Below are positions 11,151-23,828 of a DNA stretch of 64,000 nucleotides, one piece after another. Positions within the stretch are counted from its first letter, which is position 1. The number at the start of each line of letters is the position of its first letter. Origin of the DNA: Fallopia convolvulus. Its lineage: Eukaryota > Streptophyta > Magnoliopsida > Caryophyllales > Polygonaceae. Under the pieces are notes generated by a model. That model was not told the origin of the DNA and made no database searches. It worked only from the letters and a program-made list of their open reading frames with translations. The DNA is taken from NCBI GenBank assembly GCA_964016875.1, contig OZ024737.1:37697683-37761682 (forward strand), given 5' to 3'. Made by a program: the position numbers and the translations under genes.

Positions 11151-13556
11151 TGTCCTTCCCACCAAGGCAAGGCTAACAGAAAAACGATTTCCCACCCACC
11201 TAACATCACTAATATATAATTCTTGTTAACTTCACTCACCTCTTGTTGGATACTAATATTGAATCTGGAGTGATTCTGTTATGTTGATTGTTAATCATGT
11301 TAGAAATTGTACAGTTGCTAGATGGCAGAGAAACTATTGAAATACCAATTAAGACTTGATTTCTGAAACTCGTTATCGACATACCTTTGCATGTAATATA
11401 TACCCAGGATCACATAAGGTTATTGTGTAAGGTGTTTATTTACCAAAAATAAATAAATTATCCTTTCATTTAAAAAAATATTGAGTATTATCTCATATAG
11501 TCATATTATTTAATTAGTACGTAGATAGTGTTGTAAACACTTGTTCACTGCCACAGTGCCCACCTAAATACCTAATCCACTTTGTTGGATCGATCGACCA
11601 TATATTTAATTTTGTAATAACATATTAAAAGTCCGGCAAAATGAATCGATCGTGATCGATCGAATTCGATACCACCAACTTGGATTATTTATATAAATGA
11701 TATAGTGTGCTATCTTGCTAGCTACAAATTATTAATGTCCCTTTTTATTTTTGACTGTTTAATTAGTGTGATTCATTGTATGTTGGTTGGAGAAATGTTT
11801 AGATTATATATATTGAAAACATGTTTTATATGTCATATTAAGATGGCGATTTTAACTAATTATACTTGATAAATTAAAGTCGTATGAAGGTTTAGAAATT
11901 GCTGTATTATTTAACCGTTTGTCCAACCCTAGTATACACTTGAGATGGAGCTTTGATTGAGAGTAGATATTACTCATACTATGGATTTGGTTTAGTGTTA
12001 GTCTTTAGACGAAGAATATATTCCGCAATAAAGATTGTTCCCCTTTTGACATGCAACTGTGACCTTGATGACCAATTACCATATGTCTCTTTAAGATGAA
12101 ATCATATTCGGATCTTCAATCTTATTATTAATTAAGAGTACGTGTGATCTCTTGGGAAATTAGTTTATAATAATAGGATATGATTCCAACAGTATTAATT
12201 ATGAGTTCATCACGCTTTATATCCAAGCAAAAACTTTATTCTCTATACGATTAGCTAGCTTATGCCATGTAGCATAATTTTAAGTGACATACGAGCTTAG
12301 CTAGGTTGCATGATCATGTATTCATGTGTATACATATAGCTAAGGCATCCAATTCCCCTCCCATTAATTATGTGTTTAGCACACTTCAATACTTCATCGA
12401 TCAAATTTTCTTGATTAAATTACTCTCGACCATCAGTTAAAAAGCTTTTAATCTACATTTGTTTGTAAAGTAGGCCTTGTTTGATTCAACGTGAGAATTC
12501 AGTTTTCGGAAACTTACTTACCTTACTATGATCGATTGATAAGTACTGTAATTCCTGTAATTTGGAGCAAGTGTAATTCTTGTACGTGTTTTGGAGAGAA
12601 TACATACACATTTATGTAAATTGAAATCTTGTATTTATTTCTATTTTTTAGTAGAAAGAATTTTGTATTTATTTTATGAACCAAGCATAGAAATTAAAAT
12701 TACTAACCAAATGAGTACATAAGATCTTTTTTGCAAAAGGCATGTTACGAATCATCATCATATCTATGTTACATTTTGAATAAAGAAATAAGCATATAAA
12801 TTGAAGGTTAAGTAACTTTTAGAGTAGTTAGGTGGTCTAATAGTAGGGGGTATATAAGAACTAATTGGAAGTATATGGATTCAATTTCTGCCTCCGTCTT
12901 TGTACTTGGGAGAAATTAAAGATAAATGTTGTCATTCTTTCTTTCATTAGGTCGAGTAGTTACAAGATGATTTACTTAGATTTAATATTATTCTTTCTAG
13001 TCGGGTCACAAATCCGAGGTTATGAAAGTAGGTTCGGTCATAAAAAAAAATCTAGAAATATGGCGAGTTTTGTATCTTAAGTCTGTAATCTGTAAATTAA
13101 AGAAGGATTATTACAGTTTTGAGAAGATATAGACTATCTTTGAAAAATATTCGACGATATGGTATCTATCAAAAAAGTGTTTGTAATATTGCCTTTTAAC
13201 TTATGATTTGGTGAATCCACTTTTTCTCGTCCAAGCATATTCTTTATTTATAAGTGAACTCGTCAAAGCACTTACTCACACATAGACATTAAGCCCATCC
13301 CAGTTGCTATGTTGGAATGGAAAACATACCTAACTACTTTAGAGCTTAGTGGCTTCTTAATAGTATAAACTTTGATTTTATACGGAAAAAAAAATCTAGC
13401 AGATCGATCGAAGAATTATATGATCAACACGATTTTCATTCCGATGATTTCGATATATAAATATACATAGCTTTTTAAGAATTAATATGAATCATTGTAA
13501 CTTTTATATACTAAATTATACAAAGTTTGTTTTAGAAAATCTCCATTGTGATAATC
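11151..13556. other. Intergenic DNA, no gene seen
   Basis: About 2.4 kb of AT-rich sequence with clusters of 'gatcgatcg' (around 11588-11660). No ORF over 71 codons and no recognisable element. It ends at the TGGGG target site of the copia element. Confidence 0.4.
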
Positions 13557-13561
13557 TGGGG

Positions 13562-14433
13562 TGATACGATTCTACCCTAAGTAACTCGCAAGACCAAACT
13601 CAAACAAATCAAGAATAGTGAAAGAACAGTAAGAACACCAGATCTGTTTACGCGGTTCGAGCAAAGCTCTACATCCGCGGAGTCTCAGTGAGGAGACTCG
13701 TCTCAAATCCACTATCAATGATCAAGTTCAAGAGAGGTTACAATCTCACACACAGCAAGGCAAAGAAAGACTCAGAAAACTAAGATACAAAGTAGATCTA
13801 AGAAGAAGAAGAAAGATCTAGGGTTTCGGCCCCCTGGAAGGCAACTCAAGCTTCAAGATGAAGCTTCAGAAGAACGCCACTGCAGATCTCAACGAGCTTG
13901 GATCGAAGCCTTCAACCTCGATCTAAATCTCCACCGCCTGGCTCACCAGAGAACAACTCCCTCCGGCTTCTCTCTCTCTCTCTCTTTCTCTTTCCTTCTC
14001 TCTCTTTCTCTTAGAACTCTCTCGAAGCTCCGCTGAAAGCTTAGGGTTGCGAATGAGCTCGCGAGCGATCTAACGCTTCCTTTTATAAAGCCTCCAAACC
14101 CTTAAACGTTGCGTTTCACTTAACGCGTCTCAGGAGAGCTCGAGCTTCGCTTTGGACCACCGACTTCATTTTGGGCCATCTTCAATATTCGGGAAATAGC
14201 CCAAGTCCAAATGGAATAAGCCCGAGCTCACACTGAATCGAGCTACCACCAAACCGGTATGAACCGGGATGGATTGAACGATCCGGTTCGGCTCTAAGCA
14301 ATCCATGAACCCACGAACTAAACCCGGTTCCTGAATCTAGATTTTCTCTACCATTTAACTATGTGTGTATGCCTTACCAAATCTCTATGTCACTTATACT
14401 TACATATGTGACTTACATATATTAAACCTAACA
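13562..14433 (-). repeat. 3' LTR of the copia element
   Basis: Starts TGATACGATTCTACCC and ends TTAAACCTAACA (plus strand). It carries a CT-dinucleotide tract (about 13970-14012), a possible minus-strand TATA box (TTTATAAAAG, about 14080-14090), and 'tctagggtttcgg' words. It is longer than its partner because of an additional CT-rich segment. Just inside it, 14434-14450 reads as a purine-rich AAGAGGG on the minus strand, the probable polypurine tract. Confidence 0.95.
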
Positions 14434-14487
14434 TATGCCCTCTTATTTAAGACAAGTTTCCCTTCTTCATTGACTCAATGCCACATC

Positions 14488-17400
14488 TCATGTAACATCA
14501 TCGATGTGGAGTTCCTTCCTGCAAAAGACAAATTTGTTAGTGGGAACAATTTTGGTCCCAAAGTCAGCAGGATTGGTTTCACCAGGTATTTTCTTCACGG
14601 TTATTTCCTGGTCCTCCACTTTTTGCCTTATGTAATGATATCGGACATCAATGTGTTTGGTTTTTTCATGGTAGACAGGGTCCTTGCAAAGGTACAAGGC
14701 ACTCTGGCTATCCATATAAAGTGTAGGCAAGTAAGACTTGCCCTCTATTTCTTGTAAGATGCCTCATAACCAAGTAGCTTCTTTCGAAGCCTCAGTAGCT
14801 GCTATATACTCAGCCTCAGTTGAGGAGAGTGCAACTATAGACTGCTGTTGGGATTTTTAGGAAACACAGTTTCCTGCCCAACAGTAGAAGTATGCAGTTG
14901 TTGATTTTCTGTTGTCTTTGTTGCTAGCAAAGTCCGAGTCCACATAACCACACAGAGTGGTCCTCGGACTATGCTCAGCATACACTAGCCCTGTATTAAC
15001 AGTCCCTTTTACATATTTGAGCAGGTATTTCATACCTGCCCAGTGTTTTTCTCCAGGATTACTCATATATCTACTTAATACACTTATGGCAAATGCTAAT
15101 TCAGGCCTAGTGCAAATCATAGAGTACATGATTGATCCTACAGCTACATCATAAGGAACATCTTCCATTTTCTTCTTGTCTTCCAGGGTGGTAGGACAAT
15201 CTCTTTTACTTAACTCCAAGTGCCCTCCTAAAGGTATTGGAGAGGGCTTTGCATTCTTCATGGCAAACCTGTCAACAACTTTCAGCAGGTAGTCATTCTG
15301 AGACAAGTAGATAGTTTTCTTAGCACGATTTCTTATTATATTCACACCAAGGATTTTCTTAGCATTTCCTAAGTCTTTCATGTCAAAGTGTTTTTGCAAA
15401 TCATGTTTGACTCCTGTTATAACAACTCTAGAGTTACAGATTAACAAGATGTCATCAACATACAATAACACATACAAAGGAGACTTAGTTTTGACACCCT
15501 TAAAGTACAGGCAAGTGTCATAGCTACTTCTAGAGAATCCAAGTGATATCATGCAAGAATCAAACTTCCTATTCCATTGTCTAGGTGACTGTTTTAAGCC
15601 ATATATGGATTTCTTAAGCATGCAAGCATAATCAGGATGAATTTTATCTATAAAACCCTTAGGTTGTCTCATGTATATAGTTTCATCCAGATCACCATGA
15701 AGGAAAGCAGTCTTAACATCCATCTGTTCTAATTCCCAATCATAAACTGCAGTCATAGCAAGTAACAGGCGCATGGTTTTGTATTTCACAACAGGTGCAA
15801 AGATATCATTATAGTCAACACCTTCTTTTTGAGTGAAACCTTTAGCTACCAGCCTAGCCTTAAACCTAGGAGGATCAGTCTTACTAATTCCTTCCTTAAT
15901 CTTGTATATCCACTTGCAGTCTATAAACCTAGCTTTTTCAGGTTTGGGAACTAAGACCCAGGTTTTGTTAACTATCATAGATTGTATCTCTTCATGCATA
16001 GCTTTTATCCATTCATTTGCTTCTTTACACCTAACAGCTTGTTCATAGGTCTCAGGTGTAAAGTTTTTAATCATCTCAGAAACAATGAAAGCAAATTCAA
16101 CAATTTTGTCAAAGGACTCTAACAAATTCACCTCAAACCTTCTGTTTGGGATTCTAATCCTAGGCTCCCTATCCCTAGTCAACTGGTAGTCTGCAAGTTC
16201 ATGCTCAGGCATGAGAGCTTGCCTAGAGACAGAGGAGTCGTGGGAGATAGAAGGAGAAGAATCAGAAGAAGGAGATGGGGAAGGAGAGGAAGAATTAGAA
16301 ACAGAAACAGAAACAGAGTTAGAGTTAGAGTCACTTATCTGTCCCCCTCCAAATTGGTGAGTTTGATTTCCTTGACTTCCTTGGTCTTGATCATCTTGAT
16401 CTTGACTATTTTGTTCTTGAATTTCATTTGCATTGTTCTGATTTGCTTCAATTTCCTCTTCATTGACAATTTGGTGTAAAGAGGTATTTGAAGCTGAAGA
16501 GTAGCCTATGTCAAACTCCTCTTCATCATAGTGCGGGAGTTGTTCTTCTTGGAAGAAGTTCCCAGCAGGATGAGATAATGGTGTTACATCTTCAGTCTCT
16601 TCAGGTGAGGTTCCTGTGGACTCAGCAGTCAGTTTGGATTTAAAATAGAAATCTTTTTCATTAAATGTGACAGACCTGAAAGTTATAACTTTATAGCCTC
16701 CAGGTTGTATAAGCATGAGTTTATAACCCTTTACCCCCGGGGGGTAGCCTAGCATAACACCTTTCAGGGCCCTAGGTTGCAACTTGCCTTGTGAGACTTG
16801 AGCAAAGGCTGTGCACCCAAAGGGCCTAAGGTGAGCTAGGCTGGGTTTCTTACCTGTCCACATCTCCTGTGGGGTTTTAAAACCTATCACAGAAGATGGG
16901 GACCTGTTGATCAGATAGGCTGCAGTTGTTACTGCTTCACCCCATAATGAACTCTTCATCCCAGCACTGAACAACATGCATCTTGCTTTTTCTAGTAATG
17001 TTCTATTCATCCTCTCTGCTGTACCATTCTGTTGTGGTGTTCCAGGGACAGTCAAGTGTCTCTTGATACCCTGTTCTCTGCAAAACTCATCAAACACATT
17101 ATTGCAGAACTCAAGTCCATTGTCAGTCTTTAGGCATTTTAGTTTCAGATCAATCTGTGATTCAACCATATTTTTCCAATTCTTGAAGTTTATAAAAGCT
17201 TCATCTTTGGATTTTAGTAGATATATCCATACCTTCCTGGAATAGTGATCTATAAGTGACAGAAAGTATCTTCTGCCACCTATAGTGTTCACTTGTGCAG
17301 GTCCCCATAAGTCAGAATGAACATATTCAAGGGGTTTGGAAGCAGTGTATGAAGATCTACCAAAAGAGTGTGCAGTTTTCTTTCCTAACACACAGGTTTC

Positions 17401-18792
17401 ACAGAAATCTAACTTGCAAGGATTCACATCAATCATAGCATGTTTATGCAAGTGCATGAGACCCTTGTTGCCTATATGACCTAACCTAGCATGCCAGAGT
17501 TTTGTATGTTCTACATTATCAATATTATTTATTCCCTTGGAGACATTGAGTTCAGGAGAACCTATGACATGATAAAGACCTCCTTTTTTAATGCTCCTAA
17601 TAAGAATTGTTCCATTTCTGATAACATCCCTTATTCCATTTTGGGTTATAATTTGACAATGTAGATCATCAAATACAGATTCTGACAATAGGTTTCTTCT
17701 TAAGTTTGGAGCCCACCTAACCTTTTGTAAGATCCTAATTTTCCCATCATGCATCCTCATAGGTACATTTCCTATACTTTTAATTTGTAATGTTGTATGA
17801 TCTCCTAACATGACAATGCCATCATCACACATAGACAGAGAATCAAAAACATTTCTATCAGGTATAGCATGCATTGTACAACCAGAGTCAAGAATCCATT
17901 CATGCTCAGACATAGAAGATGCAACAGCAAACAATTCATGAGAATATACAGGAGAATCATAATAGGATTCAAACACATTTGAAGCACCATTATTTTCATT
18001 TGATTTATTTCTCTCATCCTTTTTCTTTTTAGTACAGTCATTTGAATAGTGACCTACTATACCACAGTAATAGCACTTGACCTTAGACATGTCTTTCTTG
18101 TCATTTGTGCTAGACTCTCCCTGTTTATAACTCTTCTTCTTATTTTTCTTGAATTTTCCTTTTCCCTTTGCCATCATAACTTCATTTTTATTCTCAGTTT
18201 TATCTGAAGCTTTAGAGCTTCCACCTTTCATCTTAAAGACTTTTAAGGATTCATTTTTCTGAATTATAAACTCAGACATCCTAGCTGCAGTCATGCCATC
18301 ACGACCAAACTGACATACATCTTTTAAGACATCAAACTGAGGGGGCAAAACATTCATAAGAAGCATAAACTGATGAGTATCTTTAATTTTGTCATCACAT
18401 CTCTCAAGATCTTGGGTTATCCTAAGAAACCTATCAAGATTTTCCTCAATTGTCTGCCCTAAGTCCATTTTAAAACTGAACAATTTAGACAGAAGAGAGA
18501 TGAGACAAAGCAGAGATTTAGAGAGATACTTAGCATCCAAAGCATCCCAGAGAGGTTTAGGTTCAGTAATACTCACAACCTGCCTAGCTACCTCATCGGA
18601 TAGTCTAAGCATAATCTCTGCATGTGCCAAATCTTTGGCTTGTTTCTTTTGAAACTTTGTAGCAGTCGCATCCCACACATCTGCCACAGCATGCCATAGT
18701 TTTTCCTTAGTGAGGACAACCTTCATCTTCACTTTCCACATGGCATAGTCTGAATGCCCATCGTAGGGCTTGATTCTATAAGCATCTCCCAT
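14488..18792 (-). pseudogene. Copia gag-pol polyprotein, two in-frame stops in RNase H
   Basis: A single frame of 1434 codons starting with MGDAYRIKPYDGHSDYAMWK. Domains in order: gag (residues about 1-235); CCHC zinc knuckle CYYCGIVGHYSNDC (240-253); aspartic protease with DSGC (D302); GAG-pre-integrase with 'LWHARLGHIGNKGL'; integrase core with D494, D557 and E593 (DD35E); reverse transcriptase with YVDD near residues 1111-1114; RNase H. The open part ends at a TAA (14857-14859). The same frame then continues through the RNase H 'QSIVALSSTEAEYIAATEA' segment, meets a TGA (14764-14766), and finishes with 'DSQSALYLCKDPVYHEKTKH' at 14488. Only RNase H is interrupted. Sequence style resembles the Tork lineage, which is a tentative call. 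Confidence 0.95.
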
Positions 18793-19232
18793 GATTGTAC
18801 CTGTACAATCAAGAAGTTAGCACTTCCTTTGGAAGACCTAATCTGAATATCAAAGATCTGTATTATATCAATAACAAGATCAACAACAATCAAGATCCAA
18901 AGTAAGATTCTAGACTTCTAATGTAGGAACCGACAGTGGGAAGCAATTGACACAAGTCAAAGCCCTTCTATCAAGATTCCCCTGTCCCTCTAGTACTTCC
19001 TTTCCCAGAGGTCCAGTGACTTAGAAGACTCAAAGATTCAAGCAAAAACACACAATAGAATGAGAAATTCCTAGACTCTTCTACTGTAGGGCCTGCAAGG
19101 GGTTGCACCGGAACAATCCGTTACCCTAGTTTACAAGAAACCCCGCTTAAGCTTGATTCTCAACAACAAACAACAGATCCAAGCAAAACACAACAGCGGA
19201 AGCAAGATCTAAAGTAGAAAACAAAACCTAAT

Positions 19233-19245
19233 GGCTCTGATACCA
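19233..19245 (-). promoter_or_regulatory. Primer-binding site for initiator Met-tRNA
   Basis: Plus-strand 'ggctctgatacca' is the reverse complement of TGGTATCAGAGCC, the common plant copia primer-binding site. It lies three bases inside the 5' LTR (19249), as expected for minus-strand DNA priming. Confidence 0.93.
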
Positions 19246-19248
19246 CTT

Positions 19249-20102
19249 TGATACGATTCTACCCTAAGTAACTCGCAAGACCAAACTCAAACAAATCAAG
19301 AATAGTGAAAGAACAGTAAGAACACCAGATCTGTTTACGCAGTTCGAGCAAAGCTCTACACCCGCGGAGCCTCAGTGAGGAGACTCGTCTCAAATCCACT
19401 ATCAATGATCAAGTTCAAGAGAGGTTACAATCTCACACACAGCAAGGCAAAGAAAGACTCAGAAAACTAAGATACAAAGTAGATCTAAGAAGAAGAAGAA
19501 AGATCTAGGGTTTCGGCCCCCTGGAAGGCAACTCAAGCTTCAAGATGAAGCTTCAGAAGAACGCCACTGCAGATCTCAACGAGCTTGGATCGAAGCCTTC
19601 AACCTCGATCTAAATCTCCACCGCCTGGCTCACCGGAGAACAACTCCCTCCGGCTTCTCTCTCTCTCTCTCTCTTTCTCTTAGAACTCTCTCGAAGCGCC
19701 GCTGAAAGCTTAGGGTTGCGAATGAGCTCGCGAGCGATCTAACGCTTCCTTTTATAAAGCCACCAAACCCTTAAACGCTGCGTTTCACTTAACGCGTCTC
19801 AGGAGAGCTCGAGCTTCGCTTTGGGCCACCGACTTCATTTTGGGCCATCTTCAATATTCGGGAAATAGCCCAAGTCCAAATGGAATAAGCCCGAGCTCAC
19901 ACTGAATCGAGCTACCACCAAACCGGTATGAACCGGGATGGATTGAACGATCCGGTTCGGCTCTAAGCAATCCATGAACCCACGAACTAAACCCGGTTCC
20001 TGAATCTAGATTTTCTCTACCATTTAACTATGTGTGTATGCCTTACCAAATCTCTATGTCACTTATACTTACATATGTGACTTACATACATTAAACCTAA
20101 CA
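19249..20102 (-). repeat. 5' LTR of the copia element
   Basis: 854 bp, nearly identical to 13562-14433. Differences seen by eye include 'gcagttcg' against 'gcggttcg', 'acacccgcgg' against 'acatccgcgg', 'agcgccgc' against 'agctccgc', and a shorter CT tract. It would contain the promoter for the minus-strand genomic transcript. Confidence 0.95.
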
Positions 20103-20107
20103 TGGGG

Positions 20108-21299
20108 ATAGCTTGCTTCCAAAAATCGGGAGCCTGTTAATTCAAATTGCTAGTCGTCTTGCACTCTTGCCGAGTACATTTCGTTCACTCTCGGGCCAAT
20201 CTCCATGAGCATTTGGGCTTTAGCCCATCAACCCACTTATCATTCTCTCTATACATAACTGCTTTGTTAACGGTACAAGGCAAACATTAAATTATTAAAT
20301 TGCTAGAACACCAGCCTAATTTTATTACACCAAATATACTATTTTAAAATTGGTGCTAGCTACCATTAATATAGTTGGTTTTATTTTGAGAGGGTTCTAA
20401 CCGTAAAAATTTAACTAAAACAAAAAAAATGGTCATTATATGATATACTCTACTGTGGATTATACAATTATAATTTTACTCCCAATCAAATCATAATTTT
20501 AAAAAAAAATTAAAACAATTACCATGCCAAAGTTTTGCATAATCTGTCAATATGTCATGTACTCATGTACTGGTGCTCATCCAACAAGATAAAAGATGGA
20601 AAACAAATCTGCCAGGTGATCAGTTCAATCAAGGTCTTTTCTTTTCTATTAGGACTTTTGTTTTCCAAAATTGTAATCTTAAAAAAAAAAGATGTTAAGG
20701 TGATTTCTACCAAAACAAAAGATGTTAAGGTGATTGTGCAATTCCACTATTTCAACAGGCAGGCTCAAAGCCCATTACAAGTGATTGTAAATGGGCCGGC
20801 CCGTTTCACTCAAGACTTGAAAGGTCTCTCACCCATTTGTGCAGATGTAACGAATCCAGAAAAGCATAACAATGCCAAATTGGATACTTAAAACAGAAAG
20901 GTTTGAAATTTTATACATTCACCTAAACTTTTCATTGTATGCAGTAACACTAGCTTCATGCTTCTAGACTTGTTTTGTTTTTTGTTACTAGATGATAGTT
21001 CGAAACGAGTGGTTAATTTCAGCAATTTTAGTAACAAGTGTGAGGTTCTACCCTAAAAAAAAAAAGTAATAAGTGTGAGGATATCGATCAATCCATATAA
21101 TTTTCAACACACGTCTAGAGATAGACATCAAAAGAAACAGAGTTCTTTTATATCTTCTTTTCCATCAGCCGAAAAAATTGACTCACAACAAAACTTCTTT
21201 TGATGAACAACACACAACTTTCCTCTTAGATATAAAGTCAGATTTAATAGCTTCATAGACGTAAGTGAGCTTAGGATTTTAGTTTCTGATGTGAATTAA
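20108..21299. other. Intergenic DNA, no gene seen
   Basis: Unique-looking AT-rich DNA. A small duplication of 'aagatgttaaggtgatt' occurs around 20688-20735. A 118-codon plus-strand ORF (20535-20891) has no recognisable domain and spans this low-complexity stretch, so I do not call it a gene. Confidence 0.4.
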
Positions 21300-22167
21300 G
21301 GGCCAGTTTGGTAAAATATTATGGAAATAGAGACAAAAAGAAAACGAACTTAATCCGCTTTGGTGTCATGATACATTAATGAATGTTTTCAACTTGACTC
21401 GTGTGGGAAGAATTTGTAATTATTCCCTATTATGATGCCTTACTTGATAAGTGAGAATGGTTGGTACAAAATGTGAGATTTGGCAATTTGGGTCTTATCC
21501 CACATCGGACCAAACAATGGCATTTGAGTGCCTTATAAAGACTTGTGGTACACCACCTATTACAGAAGCAAGAGAGGAATGCTCCCTCGCGCGCGCGCCG
21601 CCGCGGTCCGGCTTGGCTTGTGACACGTGCTGGGGCTTATCTTTTTACGCGGGAATTTTTAATTATTTTATTAAAACTGGGCCTCCGAGATTTGCGGATT
21701 AGTTAGACGATAACTCTTCCGCAACTTCTCCGATTTGTTGAAACCGTTTTTGACTTGGTAACTTTTTAATTATTTTATTAAAACTGGGCCTCCGAGATTT
21801 GCGGATTAGTTAGACGATAACTCTTCCGCAACTTCTCCGATTTGTTGAAACCGTTTTTGACTTGGTAACTGATCAAATCAGTTCTATTTATTTCCACGAT
21901 TCTGCTCCTCCTCAGATCATCCAACACATCTCTTCTTCTCTCTGTTTTCGTAAACACAAAACCATCTCGTAGCTCTCTTGCAACTGTTCTTTAAAACACC
22001 ATTCCCAATTTTTCTTAGCCGAGTACACGATTTCGAGGAAAGCTGCGCTCAAACCTTGGGGGACGAACACTCATTGCGGATTTCTGTATCTAAATGGAGG
22101 GTGAAACGGAATGATTTCACAATTTTTCAATCGACCTCAATATTAGACTTTTGTAACCAAACGGTCC
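21300..22167. mobile_element. PIF/Harbinger-like element, apparently with a nested LTR fragment
   Basis: The left end GGGCCAGTTTGGTAAAAT and right end TTTGTAACCAAACGGTCC are imperfect inverted repeats flanked by TTAA on both sides (TTA/TAA targets are typical of PIF/Harbinger). Roughly 21446-22075 inside looks like a solo or truncated LTR. It has 'cccacatcgg', a GC-rich 'gcgcgcgccgccg' block, 'cagttctatttatttcc' and a CT-rich leader-like stretch, the architecture of a common eudicot retrotransposon LTR. LTR borders could not be fixed. Confidence 0.45.
21657..21870. repeat. Exact tandem duplication, period 107 bp
   Basis: The block from 'taattattttattaaaactggg' through 'ccgtttttgacttggtaac' is present twice back to back with no visible mismatch (matching points at 21661 and 21768). 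It lies inside the LTR-like segment and must be recent. Confidence 0.93.
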
Positions 22168-22473
22168 TTAAATTCCATTCCAACTAACTGGGATTCCTTG
22201 TGAAAATAAACCATATCAACTTATTTTATTGGTGGAAAACTTGACCATATATCTTGGCAAGGGAAAAGAAAATCTTCAACTTATTGCTAACGGAGATTAA
22301 AACTTATATGTGGTAGCTGCAATAAGGATGCAAATTATAAGAAACCAAAGCACAATGCCGATTTGCTAATGTAATGGGGAAAGCACAAACTCAGGCATTG
22401 CATATTTACATTCCCTCTGCGTACTGCTCCTAAGTAAACTTGTAACATTACAACTGATCCTAGCAAACTTAAT

Positions 22474-23387
22474 TCAACACCAAAAGTCCCACCATTCGCA
22501 GCTGCTCGGGGACTGATCGAAGAGACCGTCGGATTGAAGGCCATGCCATTCCTCATCCGACGTCAGGGAGCTACAAGTGGGCTCCACCATGGCCAGCAGA
22601 TCAGCCGTGCTTTCCTCCATCCCAAAGTAGCCGGTCGTGTAGTGATGATGAGACCCTCCTTCTATGGAGACCCCGGGTTTCTTCTCATCCTCGTTGATGT
22701 TGATGTTGATGTTGATGTTGTTGTTGTTGTTGCTCTCGGATTCTTGATCATTTACACCTCCGCCGAGTTTGTTGTGTTCTTGGGTGTTGTTTCCCACCAA
22801 TTCCTTGAGCTTCTGCACCTGCCAGAGTATCATAGAAATAAGCTTCTTTTGCTAGGGAATTAAGTTTCATTCATGTAACATAAAGTTTTAACCTTTGATT
22901 AGTATATATTTGTAGCATAACATTATGAATTGTCATGGAGTATTTTACAAAGATTAGATCTAAAACCAAACTCATAGATCATAATTGCTACTTCCTAATT
23001 AAGAATTGCAGAGTGAAATTGATGTATCATACGTACCTGAAGGGAAAGAGACTGATTGTCACGCTTGAGAAGATCAAAGCGAGAGGCAAGAGCGTCGTAA
23101 CTACGACGGAGGGCGTCGAAGTCTTGCTGGAGCTGCTTGGACTTCCAGCGGGCGCGCTTGTTCTGGAACCAGATTGCTACCTGGCGAGGGTGAAGTCCGA
23201 GATGGCTCGCCACCTCAGCCTTCTGACGTGGCTCAAGCTTGGCCTCGTTCTGGAACATGGACTCCAGCCACTTGACCTGCTCCTCGCTGAACCTCCTCTT
23301 GTTGTTCTTCATCTTCTTCTTCATAGTACTAGTACTCCCCCTTTTCCCTCCTCCTCCTCCGAACTCTATTTCTAATTGCTCTTCCAT
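22474..23387 (-). CDS. HD-Zip class I transcription factor, ATHB-7/ATHB-12-like (two exons)
   Basis: Nuclear DNA-binding regulator. Exon 1 is 23037-23387 and exon 2 is 22474-22818, joined in phase 0 across a GT-AG intron (donor CAG|GTACGT, acceptor CTGGCAG|GTG), giving 231 residues. Residues about 29-84 form the homeodomain ('KRRFSEEQVKWLESMFQNEA', helix 3 'VAIWFQNKRARWKSKQ'), followed directly by a leucine zipper to about residue 126. The intron falls within the zipper. The tail has an Asn/Ile run encoded by a GTTGAT microsatellite and ends CEWWDFWC, an aromatic activation-like motif. Start: the frame stays open upstream to 23432 but without an ATG; the first ATG is 23387 in context GGAATGG. 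The homeodomain and zipper fit the ABA- and drought-responsive ATHB-7/12 clade. It is not class III, so miR166 should not target it. Confidence 0.93.
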
Positions 23388-23640
23388 TCCCACGTCGGTG
23401 GAGTTGAATTGTGGGATTTTGAGATCCGGCAATTTATATGGGCGGACGGCTTAAGCAGAGGCCAATGGGGGATCGACAACCTGAAATGGGTTTTTCTTCT
23501 TCTATGGAAATGTGGGGGTGTATATATATATATAATAATATGTTAATGAAGTGGCTTGTGGGAATTAGCTATCGTTGTCCCATGAAATTGAAAGTTTAAT
23601 TGTGATGGTTTCAGTGTTGCGTACTGTTGGGACGATCCAC
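23388..23640 (-). promoter_or_regulatory. Probable promoter and 5' UTR of the HD-Zip gene
   Basis: On the minus strand a TATATATATATA stretch (about 23520-23537) lies roughly 130-150 bases upstream of the ATG and could act as a TATA box. CCGACGTGGG (about 23388-23397) overlaps a DRE core (CCGAC) and an ACGTG core, though it is inside the likely transcribed leader. Another ACGTGG is at about 23637-23643. These would fit stress or ABA control, but such short motifs are weak evidence. Confidence 0.4.
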
Positions 23641-23828
23641 GTTTGATGAATAGATGGATATATATCGATCAGCACATCCGTAGAAGCTGCTTTATTTTTT
23701 CACAAACGTTACTGGATTCGGTGTCGAAGTTTAATTTAAGAGTTTGTTTTGTTTGTTAAAGACATGGGTATGCAAAAGTTTTTTTTTATTGGTAGACGTT
23801 TTTTACTTGAAAATTTTAAAAACCTAAG

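Larger units (their letters stand above)
13562..20102 (-). mobile_element. Near-intact Ty1/copia LTR retrotransposon
   Basis: A 6541-bp element flanked by the 5-bp target duplication TGGGG (13557-13561 and 20103-20107). The LTRs begin and end with TG...CA, are 872 and 854 bp long, and differ by about nine substitutions plus one CT-tract indel by eye, so about 99% identical and young. On the minus strand the order is 5' LTR (19249-20102), tRNA-Met primer site, gag-protease-integrase-RT-RNase H, purine tract, 3' LTR (13562-14433). The domain order INT before RT defines copia. No other gene is carried inside. Confidence 0.97.

Noticed and set aside
16201..16479. Arg-rich plus-strand ORF inside the copia element
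   Set aside because: It is the reverse of the Ser/Asp-rich linker in the gag-pol frame, so it is a shadow.
22474..23387. miR166 in the window targeting the HD-Zip gene here
   Set aside because: miR166 acts on class III HD-Zip genes with START domains. This protein is class I, lacks START, and I see no complementary site.
23388..23432. Longer HD-Zip start at 23432
   Set aside because: The codon there is TTG, not ATG. The first in-frame ATG is at 23387, and family N-termini are compatible with it.
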